A DNA stretch of 64,000 nt from Calothrix sp. PCC 6303 (GCF_000317435.1 NC_019751.1:6138001-6202000); one strand, 5' to 3'. Positions 35,362 through 44,792 are shown, counted from the stretch's first letter. Program-made: numbers and translations. Notes: a model not told the origin generated them from the sequence alone.

Positions 35362-36072
35362 ATGTCACAAGTAAGTTCAGAAGGTAATGCTTCCAAATCG
35401 ACCCGGATGATCTCTAAGGTATTAACTAAAGCACTTAAGCTTTGGTTGCGATCGCAAACTACTAAAATTGGTCATTTAGATCTAAAAATCGAAGCTAGCG
35501 ATCGTCAATTACTGTCGGGATCAATTCCCCAGGTTTCTATTTTTGCTCAGAATGCTGTTTATCAGGGTTTACACCTCACGGAAGCTAATTTGATTGCTGA
35601 AAATATTCGCATTAATATCGGCTCTGTACTCAAGGGACAACCGTTGAAATTGTTGGAAGCAATACCCGTATTTGGTAATGTGGTATTGACTGAAGAAGAC
35701 TTAAATGCTTCACTAGCATCCACCCTACTATCCAACGCGTTAAATGATGCCCTGATAAAACTAATACCAGACTATAGCGCAAAATCCAAGAAAATTGTTT
35801 GGCAAAAAATAATTCTTGCCAACAACTATTTGCTACTTTTTCCCGCAGATGATTTCCAAAGCAGCTATTTATCGGAAATTATGCTGGAATTAGAGTTATT
35901 GAACGGTCATGAATTAAAAATTAAAGCTAAAACAATTGCAGCTTATGCCAATGCAGAAACTGACACAAAGTATGAGGAATATTTAGATTTAGGTACGGAT
36001 GTAGATATTCAAGAACTTAACTTGAACCCTGGTAAACTGACGTGTCAAGGTAAGATCAATATTAATCCGTGA
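35362..36072 (+). CDS. DUF2993 domain protein
   Basis: 236 residues, a cyanobacterial member of the DUF2993 family. It covers KLWLRSQTTKIGHLDLKIEA, then LSGSIPQVSIFAQNAVYQGL, EANLIAENIRINIGSVLKGQ and LNASLASTLLSNALNDAL. No signal peptide is present, only an amphipathic start. DUF2993 proteins are thought to bind lipids or act in the envelope, but no function is proven. It converges with cdsA with one base between the stops. Confidence 0.85.
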   Translation: MSQVSSEGNASKSTRMISKVLTKALKLWLRSQTTKIGHLDLKIEASDRQLLSGSIPQVSIFAQNAVYQGLHLTEANLIAENIRINIGSVLKGQPLKLLEAIPVFGNVVLTEEDLNASLASTLLSNALNDALIKLIPDYSAKSKKIVWQKIILANNYLLLFPADDFQSSYLSEIMLELELLNGHELKIKAKTIAAYANAETDTKYEEYLDLGTDVDIQELNLNPGKLTCQGKININP

Positions 36073-36073
36073 A

Positions 36074-36961
36074 TTATTTCTCTAGCAACGGCAATAGCAG
36101 TGTGACAAAATAAAAGACTAATGGGGCAGTAAAAATATAACTATCAGTTCGATCTAAAATTCCCCCATGACCAGGGATCAACTGTCCAGAATCTTTGACT
36201 CCTGCATCGCGTTTGAGCATTGATTCGGTTAAATCCCCCAAAAGTCCAGCAACACCAATTAAAAGACCTAAAGCAGTTCCTGTAAAAGCATAATCAGGTA
36301 ACTTTAAATAATAGGAACCCAAAACGGCAACTATAACACTTCCCGAAATTCCAAAAACTGCTCCTTCTACGGTTTTCTTGGGACTAATATCAGATAAAGG
36401 GGTTTTACCAAGATATTTACCAAAGAAATAAGCACCAATATCTGATGCCCAAATACAGAAAAAAGTCAATAATGTAATTGTCAATCCCTTTGGTAACAAA
36501 TGTACGGAGTTGGGGGAGAAAAAATCTGTCCAAGATTCTGGGAAATAAGCTCCTAGAGGTAAATTACTAGATTGAGCACTATCAATACCTCGTAATCTCA
36601 CCCAAAAGCTTGGTAAATATCCAGTATAAAATAAACCTAAAATAGAAGCAGAAATATCGGCAATAGTTGCCATTTTGGGTTGAAATAATAGATAAAAGCA
36701 AATGAAGGTACCAGCTAATGGTAGAACTGCATCAGCAAGATGACCTTCGATAGTAGAAATTACTAATAAAATGAGACTAACTACTAAAGTTGTTTTGGCA
36801 GCAGGAGCAATACCCTTAGCTCGAACCAAGTCAAAAAATTCGCTTTGACCGAGATAAATAATCACTGCATAGGCGAGAGTATAGTACCATCCACCTAAAA
36901 GTGTGCTTCCAAGAGCGAGCGCGATCGCAATAATTCCACTAAAAATTCGAGACCAAGGCAT
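36074..36961 (-). CDS. cdsA: Phosphatidate cytidylyltransferase (CDP-diacylglycerol synthase)
   Basis: 295 residues of polytopic membrane protein with about eight hydrophobic segments. The CDS signature SMLKRDAGVKDSGQLIPGHG and GILDRTDS near the C-terminus carries the Mg-binding acidic residues. It makes CDP-diacylglycerol from phosphatidic acid and CTP, the precursor of phosphatidylglycerol, which thylakoids need. The start is chosen at MPWSRIFSGIIAIALALGST. It lies 87 bp downstream of cbiT on the same strand, so cbiT-cdsA may be one transcript, an unrelated pairing of functions. Confidence 0.95.
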   Translation of the reverse strand: MPWSRIFSGIIAIALALGSTLLGGWYYTLAYAVIIYLGQSEFFDLVRAKGIAPAAKTTLVVSLILLVISTIEGHLADAVLPLAGTFICFYLLFQPKMATIADISASILGLFYTGYLPSFWVRLRGIDSAQSSNLPLGAYFPESWTDFFSPNSVHLLPKGLTITLLTFFCIWASDIGAYFFGKYLGKTPLSDISPKKTVEGAVFGISGSVIVAVLGSYYLKLPDYAFTGTALGLLIGVAGLLGDLTESMLKRDAGVKDSGQLIPGHGGILDRTDSYIFTAPLVFYFVTLLLPLLEK

Positions 36962-37048
36962 AATATTTTGAATTATTTCATATTCTAAAATCTAAAATCG
37001 TCTTAAGAAACCTGTGCTGTCACCACAAAAATCAGTATCGGGAGAATA

Positions 37049-37651
37049 TCACTCAAACTTTTCACCGCTAACGATAAAAATAGGGTCAACAGCTGCAAAG
37101 GTTTGGGAAAAGCCACGGGTTTCTAGACGATTTACAGAAGATTGCACAACTTCGACATTTCGAGCTTGCAATAATGACAAACTTTGGGAAATTGTATACA
37201 GATTCTCTAGATTAGCAGCTGTAGCTACCACACGACCTGTTGGGGCTAAATATTGCCACACTGTTCGCAAAATTTCGTGGATTGATTTACCACCTTCGAT
37301 GCAAACGCGATCGGGAGTTGGTTTAAAATCATGTAAGCATTCGGGAGCGCTTCCTTCAATCACATCAACGTTTGTAACTTGGAAGCGATCGCAATTACGA
37401 CGAATCAAGCTTGCTACCTCCTCATCACGCTCTACAGCAAGAATATGTCCTTGAGTACATAACAAACCAGCCTCTACAGGAATTGTCCCAGTTCCGGCAC
37501 CAATATCCCACAATACAGAGTCGATTCGCAGTCGTAGTTGCGACAATATTAGTAACCGAATTTCCCGCTGACTGAGGGGAATACCCGGTAAATGCTCGAA
37601 CATATCATCGGGAATACCTGGAGTGACGTAAGACCAAAGTTGATTAGGCAT
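37049..37651 (-). CDS. cbiT: Precorrin-8W decarboxylase / C15-methyltransferase CbiT
   Basis: 200 residues, the stand-alone CbiT of the cobalamin pathway. It begins MPNQLWSYVTPGIPDDMFEH and has the Rossmann methyltransferase motif DIGAGTGTIPVEAGLL with SAM-binding VERDEE, then DRVCIEGGKS and LAPTGRVVATAANLENL. It methylates C15 and decarboxylates the corrin ring side chain. CbiE and other cob genes are not nearby. I see no cobalamin riboswitch in the 300 bp upstream. Confidence 0.93.
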   Translation of the reverse strand: MPNQLWSYVTPGIPDDMFEHLPGIPLSQREIRLLILSQLRLRIDSVLWDIGAGTGTIPVEAGLLCTQGHILAVERDEEVASLIRRNCDRFQVTNVDVIEGSAPECLHDFKPTPDRVCIEGGKSIHEILRTVWQYLAPTGRVVATAANLENLYTISQSLSLLQARNVEVVQSSVNRLETRGFSQTFAAVDPIFIVSGEKFE

Positions 37652-37916
37652 AAATTAACCCAGTGTGAGGATATCGAAAAACAACTAATGAGTAACGAGT
37701 CTGTTTTGTAACCGGACTTAAAAAGGCAGTTTTGCGGGGTCATCCGACTGAGCAAACGTACCATCCCGACACGACATAGCGCAAAGTAAGTGGATACTCT
37801 GCCTCCACGGTTTTTTCGCACCGTTCTATTTAGATTAATCTGAAACGAAAAAAATCAGGCTTTTGGTGTCACGCATCAACCTTAACATTGTGACAATCCC
37901 GTAAGTCCTGACTTAT

Positions 37917-37943
37917 ACAAATATTACAAATATTACAAATATT
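37917..37943. repeat. Tandem repeat, 9 bp x 3
   Basis: ACAAATATT occurs three times head to tail, 16 bp from the stop of the pilin-like gene. It is a short A+T microsatellite that may vary between strains. Confidence 0.6.
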
Positions 37944-37958
37944 TCAGAGATTTAAAAA

Positions 37959-38540
37959 TCAGCGACTAATTTGTTTTGTCCCAACACCACAAGTTAAAAC
38001 ACCATTTTCATTTGTGGGGGGTGAAGGCTGGGTACTTGTTGGTATATCTGTTCCACAAATAATAGTTTGTGTAGTGGAGTTTGAACCGGGTGAACTAGGA
38101 TCAGGAACAACAAAAACGCCACCAACATAGCTTTTTAGATTCTCTGTTTTGGAAGTTCCGTAATTAAACACAGCTTTAGTTCCCAGACGAATCGAATAGT
38201 TGTAGTTATCAGTCTCACTTTTGATTCCCACACCCAACTTATCCAAAGAATCGGTAAAATTTTCGTACTCCAAAACATAAGCTTGTTGAGCGCGATTCAT
38301 CGAACCAATATAGGTTTTTGCTTCCGATTGCTTTGCTTTGCTAGCCTGATTGGTCAAACTTGGTAATGCGATCGCACTTGCTAATCCTAATATTAAAGCC
38401 AAGAAAATCAAGGCAAAACCTTGATCTTCCCCTTCATCTTTATTCGATAAACGTCCCAGAATCAGAGTTTTCAGGTTCCGAGAAACACCTTCCCCTGTGC
38501 TTCGACTTGTTCTGACTTCGTGAGTATATTTTTTCATCAA
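37959..38540 (-). CDS. Type IV pilin-like protein (Pilin_GH type), no Glu5
   Basis: 193 residues. A long 41-residue basic leader ends at EGEDQG, followed by the hydrophobic helix FALIFLALILGLASAIALPS (cleavage G41/F42). Then comes SKAKQSEAKTYIGSMNRAQQ, diagnostic of the cyanobacterial Pilin_GH family related to pseudopilins G/H. After cleavage the fifth residue is Phe, not the usual Glu that aligns pilin subunits, so fibre assembly may differ. Two Cys (ICGTD and LTCGVG) near the end could form a disulfide. The start may be either of two adjacent Met codons. It stands alone, with no pil genes nearby. Confidence 0.85.
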   Translation of the reverse strand: MMKKYTHEVRTSRSTGEGVSRNLKTLILGRLSNKDEGEDQGFALIFLALILGLASAIALPSLTNQASKAKQSEAKTYIGSMNRAQQAYVLEYENFTDSLDKLGVGIKSETDNYNYSIRLGTKAVFNYGTSKTENLKSYVGGVFVVPDPSSPGSNSTTQTIICGTDIPTSTQPSPPTNENGVLTCGVGTKQISR

Positions 38541-39092
38541 AATAATTTTCCAACACTAGTTTTCATATAATCTTTTTAACTTTAGGTGCTTTTCTAGTGC
38601 TACTATTAGCTGATTAATTAAGTACAAATACTAGTTATTTTGCAGCTATTTAGAGATTGATGGGATTAGCTATTCAGTAAGTCGGCACAAATAAACACAG
38701 CTTCTTGAAAAATATTTTTGAAGACGGAAGCCCCTAAAAAAGTTTCCGCTCTGTAACAAAGTGTAAATTAAATTCAAATCCTGACCACTACTAACTAGTA
38801 GCTACTGACTTCCCACAACGACAATTTTTCCCACACACACACCCACTCAATCTATCTTTTCAAGAATGCACCTGGGTTTTCTCTTCAAGAGAATTTGTAA
38901 TCACGCCTACAATCATTACTCCAATCAAATTTCTGATGGCTTTTGTTTTAACCAAAGTACAACAGCAGGTATTTCAGAACTAAATTTGGATCAAGTTTAT
39001 CGATAAATGATATAACAATCTCAGATTCTGACGATTGCTACACTATTCTATTGAAGCAATGTATCATACAAATAAATTAACAGAACTTAACA
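38541..39092. other. Divergent intergenic region (pilin-like / Pro-Lys-rich protein)
   Basis: 552 bp, A+T-rich, no gene. It must contain the promoters of both flanking genes. There is a CACACACACAC-like stretch near 38832-38845, but no inverted repeat strong enough to report. Confidence 0.4.
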
Positions 39093-39434
39093 ATGGTAGA
39101 ACCACCAATCAAGAAAGCTGACCGTCAGCAACAGCCTAATGCTGACATCGACTCTCAAAATCCACCCCCAAAACCAACCCTAAATCCCAACTTTGAACCT
39201 CCCATTAAAGCTGGTTCAAGAGATTCCAAACCCAAAGACAAAAATTCTGATAGAGACAGAAAATCAGGCAAAGGTAAAAGATCATCCTCTGGGGATGAAT
39301 CTAAACCACCAGTTAGTGCTGCACTAGCACGGGGTCCTAAACCTGTAAAACCTCCAGTCAAAACAGAGGTTGAATCTGAAGAAACAACATCGGGAGCCGA
39401 AACTGAACCCGTCTCTGAGGCATCTGAAGGTTAA
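39093..39434 (+). CDS. Disordered Pro/Lys/Ser-rich protein next to tatA
   Basis: 113 residues with no hydrophobic segment and no known domain: rich in Pro, Lys, Ser, Asp and Glu, for example NPPPKPTLNPNFEPPIKAGS, RDRKSGKGKRSSSGDESKPP and GPKPVKPPVKTEVESEETTS. Composition predicts an unstructured cytoplasmic protein. It lies 38 bp upstream of tatA on the same strand, so the two are probably cotranscribed. Coding potential is supported by this tight spacing and by a sensible start; the function is unknown. Confidence 0.6.
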   Translation: MVEPPIKKADRQQQPNADIDSQNPPPKPTLNPNFEPPIKAGSRDSKPKDKNSDRDRKSGKGKRSSSGDESKPPVSAALARGPKPVKPPVKTEVESEETTSGAETEPVSEASEG

Positions 39435-39472
39435 AATTTGATTGTGTACGTAATCACTTACAGGTACAACCA

Positions 39473-39646
39473 ATGTTTGGACTAGGATGGACGGAAGTTG
39501 CTGTAATTGCAATTGTCGCAATATTAATTTTTGGACCGAAAAAAATTCCGGAATTGGGAAGTGCCTTAGGTAAAACCTTGCGGGGTTTTAAAGAAGAATT
39601 GAAAAACCCCAATGAAGACAACAATAATCCGGAACGGGAAGAATAA
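39473..39646 (+). CDS. tatA: Twin-arginine translocase subunit TatA/E
   Basis: 57 residues. MFGLGWTEVAVIAIVAILIF is the membrane helix, followed by the family hinge FGPKKIPELGSALGKTLRGF and an acidic tail. TatA oligomers form the passage through which folded twin-arginine substrates cross the thylakoid or plasma membrane. It is short but complete for the family. tatC is not adjacent. It converges with cphA across an inverted repeat. Confidence 0.92.
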   Translation: MFGLGWTEVAVIAIVAILIFGPKKIPELGSALGKTLRGFKEELKNPNEDNNNPEREE

Positions 39647-39669
39647 TTTACGTTCAACAATCCATAGTT

Positions 39670-39698
39670 AATGGTCAAAAAAATATTTTTTGACCATT
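39670..39698. terminator. Bidirectional terminator between tatA and cphA
   Basis: AATGGTCAAAAAA / TTTTTTGACCATT is a 13-bp stem with a 3-nt loop, made partly of an A-tract and a T-tract. It sits 24 bp after tatA and 9 bp after cphA in the opposite direction. Confidence 0.75.
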
Positions 39699-39707
39699 GA
39701 CTCTGGA

Positions 39708-42407
39708 CTACAGACGATTGACAACCTTGGAATTTGTATTAATCTGTGTGTCAGTTACATTTGTGCTGGTATTTGATTGTTGAATTTCTTCTTTAACGAC
39801 ACCGCGTGCCTTAATTAACTTAATAGCACGACTAACAATCTCAGGTAGAATTACCACTAAGCTATTATCGGGTGCCATATCCAAGGCTTTGTTGATGGCT
39901 TGGGTTTCATCCAGGACAGTTTCATACTGACACTTCGAGTTAACTTGTCCAATTCCTTGAACAATAAAATCAGCAGCCGAACCACGAGGTCTTCCCCTGG
40001 TATCATCATCTTCTTTGATGATTACCCGATCAAAAATTTCCGCTGCTAATTTACCCAAAGCTACAAAATCTTCATCCCGTCTATCCCCAGGACCACCGAT
40101 AACGCCAATGCGATCGCCTGTGTTCCAGTTCCGCACAAATGAACCCAAAGCTTGATAACTGTGGGGGTTGTGAGCATAGTCAATCAAAGCATGATAATTA
40201 CCCAGATTAAACAAATTCATCCGTCCAGGAGTTTGACTCACCGAAGCTCGGAATGTTGTTAAACCTTGGCGAATTTGCTCAATTGTCACATTCTGGACAA
40301 ATGCTGCCAAAGATGCCGCTAAGGCATTGGCAATCATAAATGGTGCCCTTCCACCCATTGTGAGGGGGATATTTTCCACAGGTTCAATGCGGTGTGTCCA
40401 ATCACCCTTGAGGATCGAGATATAACCATTTTCATACAATGCTGCAACTCCGCCCTTTTGTACGTGATCTCGTACCAGTTGGGAGTTGGCATCCATCGTA
40501 AAGTAAGCAATATTTGCCTTGGTTTTTTCAGCCATCGCTGCCACCCTCGGATCATCAGCGTTTAACACTGCATAGCCATCAGGATAAACAGCTTCAGCAA
40601 CCACACTCTTGAGATGCCCTAACTGATCGATGGTATCAATATCACCTAAGCCTAAGTGATCGGCAGCAACGTTAAGCACAACACCCACATTAGATGATTC
40701 AAAGGCTAAACCTGAGCGCAAAATCCCACCACGGGCTGTTTCCAACACTGCAACCTGTACCGTTGGGTCTTTAAGAATTAGTTGAGCGCTTTGGGGTCCA
40801 GTGTTATCACCAGATTCAACTAAGTAATCACCGATATAAGTTCCGTCGGTTGTTGTATAACCTATTACCTTTTTAGTCTGCCTAAAAATATGTGCTAGTA
40901 AACGGGTAGTTGTAGTTTTGCCGTTAGTACCCGTAACGCTCAAAATCGGAATCCGACCTGATTGTTCGCCAGGGAACAACATATCCACAACAGCACCTGC
41001 CACATTGCGAGGAGTTCCCTTACTAGGGGCGATATGCATCCGGAAACCAGGTGCGGCATTCACCTCAACAATTACGCTATCAGTTTCCCTTAGGGGGCGA
41101 CTAATATCCGATGTGACAATATCTATTCCCGCGACATCTAAACCGATATGCTTGACAATTCGCTGTGCCAACCAAACGTTTTCTGGGTGAATTTCATCGG
41201 TTCGATCCACCGCGATGCCACCTGTACTTAGGTTTGCAGTGGCTCGAAGGTAACAAATTTTGTCTTTCGCTAAAACAGTATTTAGGGTATAGCCCTCTCG
41301 TTCTAGAAGTTGATAGCTAGTGCGATCTAGTTCAATCTTGGTGAGGACATTATCATGTCCTTCCCCACGATTAGGATCTTCATTAGTTTCTTCAATTAAT
41401 TCGGCAATTGTCGATCTGCCATTACCAACAACGTGAGCAGGAACCCGTTCGGCAACTGCGACCACTTTACCATCTACCACCAGTACTCGATGGTCGCGTC
41501 CGACGTAATATTTTTCAATAATTACCCCACGAGAAACCTGACGAGCGGCATCGTATGCAGACTCTGCCTCTGACCAGTTTCTAATATCAATGGTGATTCC
41601 ACGTCCGTGGTTGCCATCAACGGGTTTGATCACAATTGGATAACCACCGACACCTTCAATTGCCTCTTCTAAATCATCGAGGAAATTAATGGTTGTGCCT
41701 CTGGGGACGGGGACTCCGGCTTCTGCCAAAATTCGCTTGGTTGCTTCCTTGTCGCAGGCAAGTTCAACTCCCAAGATGCCCGTGTTGTTGGTCATGGTAG
41801 CTTGGATTCGCTTCTGGTTTGCACCGTAACCGATTTGAATCAGAAAACGGGCTCCCAGAGGTATCCAAGGAATACCCTTCTTCTCGGCTTCTTTGACAAC
41901 TGCCTCAGTGGAAGGACCAAGGGCTGAGTCGCGGAAGAAATCGCGCAGGTCTTGGAGATCCTGCTCTAGTTCTGCTCTGGGGTAGCTGCCTCGGTCGATA
42001 ATGCTTTGGCATAATCTAACCGCTGCCCTACCTGCGTAGCGACCAGCTTCTTCATTCTGGTACTCATAAACTACCTGATAGACTCCTGGTGTAGCAGTCT
42101 CACGGGTGCGACCGAAACCAGAACTCATACCAGCTAGTTCTTGAAGTTCAAGGGCGACATGTTCCACGATGTGACCCATCATGGTTCCTTCTTGAACTCG
42201 CATAAAAAAACCACCGCGACAGCCAGGTGAGCAATAGTGACTTTCCAGACTTGGCAGCGCCTCAACTAATCCATCGTAAAAGCCGGGGATTTCATTCGAG
42301 GGCGTCTCAGCCAAATTTTCTAAGTCGAGGCGCATCACTATTAACTTGTGGCGTCGAATGCTCCAATAGTTGGGACCGCGTAAGGTCTGGATTTTGAGGA
42401 TTCTCAT
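39708..42407 (-). CDS. cphA: Cyanophycin synthetase
   Basis: 899 residues from MRILKIQTLRGPNYWSIRRH, the invariant start of the family; the frame is open 20 codons upstream but those are not conserved. It polymerises Asp and Arg into cyanophycin, using ATP. The N-terminal ATP-grasp half includes VELACDKEATKRILAEAGVP and YPIVIKPVDGNHGRGITIDI. The Mur-ligase-like half begins at ILSVTGTNGKTTTTRLLAHI (P-loop GTNGKTT) and contains LIDYAHNPHSYQAL. It is second in a leftward cphB-cphA cluster, 171 bp after cphB, the arrangement seen in Nostocales. Confidence 0.97.
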   Translation of the reverse strand: MRILKIQTLRGPNYWSIRRHKLIVMRLDLENLAETPSNEIPGFYDGLVEALPSLESHYCSPGCRGGFFMRVQEGTMMGHIVEHVALELQELAGMSSGFGRTRETATPGVYQVVYEYQNEEAGRYAGRAAVRLCQSIIDRGSYPRAELEQDLQDLRDFFRDSALGPSTEAVVKEAEKKGIPWIPLGARFLIQIGYGANQKRIQATMTNNTGILGVELACDKEATKRILAEAGVPVPRGTTINFLDDLEEAIEGVGGYPIVIKPVDGNHGRGITIDIRNWSEAESAYDAARQVSRGVIIEKYYVGRDHRVLVVDGKVVAVAERVPAHVVGNGRSTIAELIEETNEDPNRGEGHDNVLTKIELDRTSYQLLEREGYTLNTVLAKDKICYLRATANLSTGGIAVDRTDEIHPENVWLAQRIVKHIGLDVAGIDIVTSDISRPLRETDSVIVEVNAAPGFRMHIAPSKGTPRNVAGAVVDMLFPGEQSGRIPILSVTGTNGKTTTTRLLAHIFRQTKKVIGYTTTDGTYIGDYLVESGDNTGPQSAQLILKDPTVQVAVLETARGGILRSGLAFESSNVGVVLNVAADHLGLGDIDTIDQLGHLKSVVAEAVYPDGYAVLNADDPRVAAMAEKTKANIAYFTMDANSQLVRDHVQKGGVAALYENGYISILKGDWTHRIEPVENIPLTMGGRAPFMIANALAASLAAFVQNVTIEQIRQGLTTFRASVSQTPGRMNLFNLGNYHALIDYAHNPHSYQALGSFVRNWNTGDRIGVIGGPGDRRDEDFVALGKLAAEIFDRVIIKEDDDTRGRPRGSAADFIVQGIGQVNSKCQYETVLDETQAINKALDMAPDNSLVVILPEIVSRAIKLIKARGVVKEEIQQSNTSTNVTDTQINTNSKVVNRL

Positions 42408-42578
42408 GGGAATAGGTAGATGGAGATTCGGAGTCAATACTCTAGTTTTTACTGGAATTGACCGCATTAACTGTTAAAGCAAAACAGTTTGGTTCTGACA
42501 TCCTAATTATTCTCGCTTTTTTTACTGCAACGTAGTTATCAGCGGTCAACTCAGTGTAACTCCAGATACTATGTTCCG

Positions 42579-43442
42579 TCAGCTGGAAATACGGTAAGTA
42601 GCTGGTAGTACATTACGTTGGTAAAGATGGTAGCGATCGCCATGACTCAGAAGATGCATTCGCATATTATGAATCGTTAACGGTTCGGTAGCACCAACAC
42701 TTGGCTCGTTTGTATGGGTTACTTCAGTTGGGTCAACAATGGTGACACTGCCTTTTCCCAAAACTTGCATCCAGCCATCACGCTCAAACATGGCACAAGT
42801 GTCTTCATCGATACCGATGCCCAAACGGTCGGGGTGCGATGCGATCGCGCTAACCAATCTGACCATGCGATTTCGATTATGGAAATGTTGATCCACAATT
42901 ACTTCTGGAATCAATCCTAACCCAGTTGCCATGTCAACGAGTGAACGATTTGGTGATTCACCACTTCCTCCCCCTGCAATCATGTGATGTCCCATGACCG
43001 CAGCCCCAGCACTAGTGCCAGCGAGAGTGAGCTGACCTGACCGCACGCGTTGCCGGATAATCTCCATTACTGGAGTCTCTGCCAGCACGCCACACAGCCG
43101 TAATTGGTCGCCCCCGGTTAAAAATACCCCCGTACAATTTTCGAGAGCTTCTTGAAAATGGCGATCTTCACATTGATCGCGTTCACGGATGTCCAAAAGC
43201 TCAATTTTGCTAGCTCCCATTTCTTCAAAAATGCGGATGTAACGCCCGCCGATGATGCCGGGTTCGCGTGAGGCAGAGGGAATGATCGTAATATGGGCAT
43301 CATTTCCACCTGCACGATCCACAAAAGTTCGCAAAATTTCGCGTCCGTGAACCTTATCTTCTGCACCTCCGATTACGAGAACGGCGGTTTTAGTTGCTTG
43401 GGGTGTCGTCATTTCCAGCCATTTAGCCTTTAATTGCCGCAT
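42579..43442 (-). CDS. cphB: Cyanophycinase
   Basis: 287 residues from MRQLKAKWLEMTTPQATKTA, preferred to the longer frame (303) by comparison with the usual family start. A serine-type exopeptidase that releases beta-Asp-Arg dipeptides from cyanophycin. Signatures: AVLVIGGAEDKVHGREILRT, GVFLTGGDQLRL, the nucleophile serine in LAGTSAGAAVMGHHMIAGG and DQHFHNRNRMVRLVSAI. With cphA it forms a synthesis/breakdown pair, tied to the nitrogen theme of glnN and phycocyanin in this window. Confidence 0.96.
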   Translation of the reverse strand: MRQLKAKWLEMTTPQATKTAVLVIGGAEDKVHGREILRTFVDRAGGNDAHITIIPSASREPGIIGGRYIRIFEEMGASKIELLDIRERDQCEDRHFQEALENCTGVFLTGGDQLRLCGVLAETPVMEIIRQRVRSGQLTLAGTSAGAAVMGHHMIAGGGSGESPNRSLVDMATGLGLIPEVIVDQHFHNRNRMVRLVSAIASHPDRLGIGIDEDTCAMFERDGWMQVLGKGSVTIVDPTEVTHTNEPSVGATEPLTIHNMRMHLLSHGDRYHLYQRNVLPATYRISS

Positions 43443-44054
43443 TGTGTTACTCCTGTCAACAACTTCAGGTGAAATTAAACAAGTTTGCAAGCTCGATCAT
43501 TTTCCCGCTATACCTCTTGGAACAGTTTTTGTCCGGAAGCTTACAAAGCGCAAGGGTTAAAGTTTCCTGAATTGGGCAGCATTGCCACCAAAAATCAGGC
43601 TCTTCAACAACCAACACTTCCCACACTTGCCCCATACTTGTGTATGTTCTTGGTTTTCACCCAAGACAAATATCTTGTTCTTCACCTGTCCATTTTTTCC
43701 AGATCATCGAAATTCTGCTTGGGAGAAAGCTAATTTCAACAAGTTTTACTCTGGATTTGGTTTGATGCATCCTGGAAGTTGTTAACCTAGTTAAATTATT
43801 AAATCAAACGTAGATGTGACAATATTTAAACATAAATTAAGTAATTAGAAAAACCTTTGTTTGAATATCCAATCCCAGTACTACAGGAGTTATGGGCGCA
43901 AATGATTCAACTTGTACGTGTCTGATGTAACAAGGAATCGGCTACCAACAGGTGGTTATCGAGTAACCATATCCCTTTAGTCACCATTTTCCTAGCCCTG
44001 ATTTCCGATCCAAGATCCCAATTTAAAGATTAGTGTCCTCGAATACGAATTACT
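43443..44054. other. Divergent intergenic region (cphB / trmD)
   Basis: About 610 bp. Two open frames at 43485-43785 overlap one another and show no protein features, so I do not call them. A small hairpin TGGTTA-tcgag-TAACCA lies at 43953-43969. I looked for the NtcA consensus GTA-N8-TAC upstream of cphB and found none that is convincing. Confidence 0.4.
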
Positions 44055-44792
44055 GTGCGCTTTGATATAGTTACGTTGTTTCCTGACTGTTTTACCTCAG
44101 TTCTCAATTCCGGACTGTTGAGTAAAGCCCTAGCTAAACAGATTGCTCAAGTTAATCTGATCAACCCACGAGACTTTACCAGTGATAAGCACCGAAAAGT
44201 CGATGACGAACCCTATGGTGGTGGCGTGGGAATGTTGATGAAGCCTGAACCAATCTTTGCTGCTGTTGAATCGCTGCCAATTCTACCGCGAAGAGAGGTG
44301 ATTTTGATGAGTCCTCAAGGACAAACCATTAATCAACCTTTGTTACGGGAATTAGCAACAGACTACAGCCAATTGATAGTTATTTGCGGTCATTACGAGG
44401 GTGTTGATGAACGAGTGTTGCAATTAGTTACCCGTGAAGTGTCTTTAGGAGACTTTATTTTGACAGGTGGCGAAATTCCTGCGATGGCTTTAATTAATGG
44501 GGTGACTCGTCTTTTACCAGGTACCGTTGGTAAAGCCGAATCCCTACAATCTGAAAGTTTTGAGCAAGGTTTGTTAGATTATCCCCAATACACCCGCCCA
44601 GCTAACTTTCGTGGTTGGAAGGTGCCAGATGTGCTTTTGAGTGGTAATCATGCAGAAATTTCTAAGTGGCGATTATTACAACAGATTGAACGTACTCGCC
44701 AACGTCGTCCCGATTTATTAGAAAATTGGGACAAGGGTGAAGAGGCAGAGGGGCAGGGGGAAAGGAGCAGGGGAGGAGCAGGGGAGAAATGA
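44055..44792 (+). CDS. trmD: tRNA (guanine37-N1)-methyltransferase TrmD
   Basis: 245 residues starting at GTG (MRFDIVTLFPDCFTSVLNSG). It methylates G37 next to the anticodon, preventing frameshifts. The SAM-binding trefoil-knot motifs are present: RKVDDEPYGGGVGMLMKPEP, VICGHYEGVDERV and SLGDFILTGGEIPAMALING. The last 19 residues (from DKGEEAEGQGERSRGGAGEK) are encoded by a purine-rich GGGGAGGAGCAGG-type repeat that has extended the reading frame beyond the usual end; they are unlikely to matter for catalysis. Confidence 0.95.
   Translation: MRFDIVTLFPDCFTSVLNSGLLSKALAKQIAQVNLINPRDFTSDKHRKVDDEPYGGGVGMLMKPEPIFAAVESLPILPRREVILMSPQGQTINQPLLRELATDYSQLIVICGHYEGVDERVLQLVTREVSLGDFILTGGEIPAMALINGVTRLLPGTVGKAESLQSESFEQGLLDYPQYTRPANFRGWKVPDVLLSGNHAEISKWRLLQQIERTRQRRPDLLENWDKGEEAEGQGERSRGGAGEK

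Noticed and set aside
37549-37821. 90-codon minus-strand frame overlapping the start of cbiT
   Set aside because: It is out of frame with the well-supported CbiT start and has no features of its own.
43485-43785. Two overlapping open frames upstream of trmD
   Set aside because: They overlap each other in different frames without protein features or a ribosome site.
1709-43953. An exact 14-mer GGCTACCAACAGGT occurs at 1709-1722 and 43940-43953
   Set aside because: In a 64-kb window, several 14-base exact matches are expected by chance, and the flanks do not match. No element is supported.
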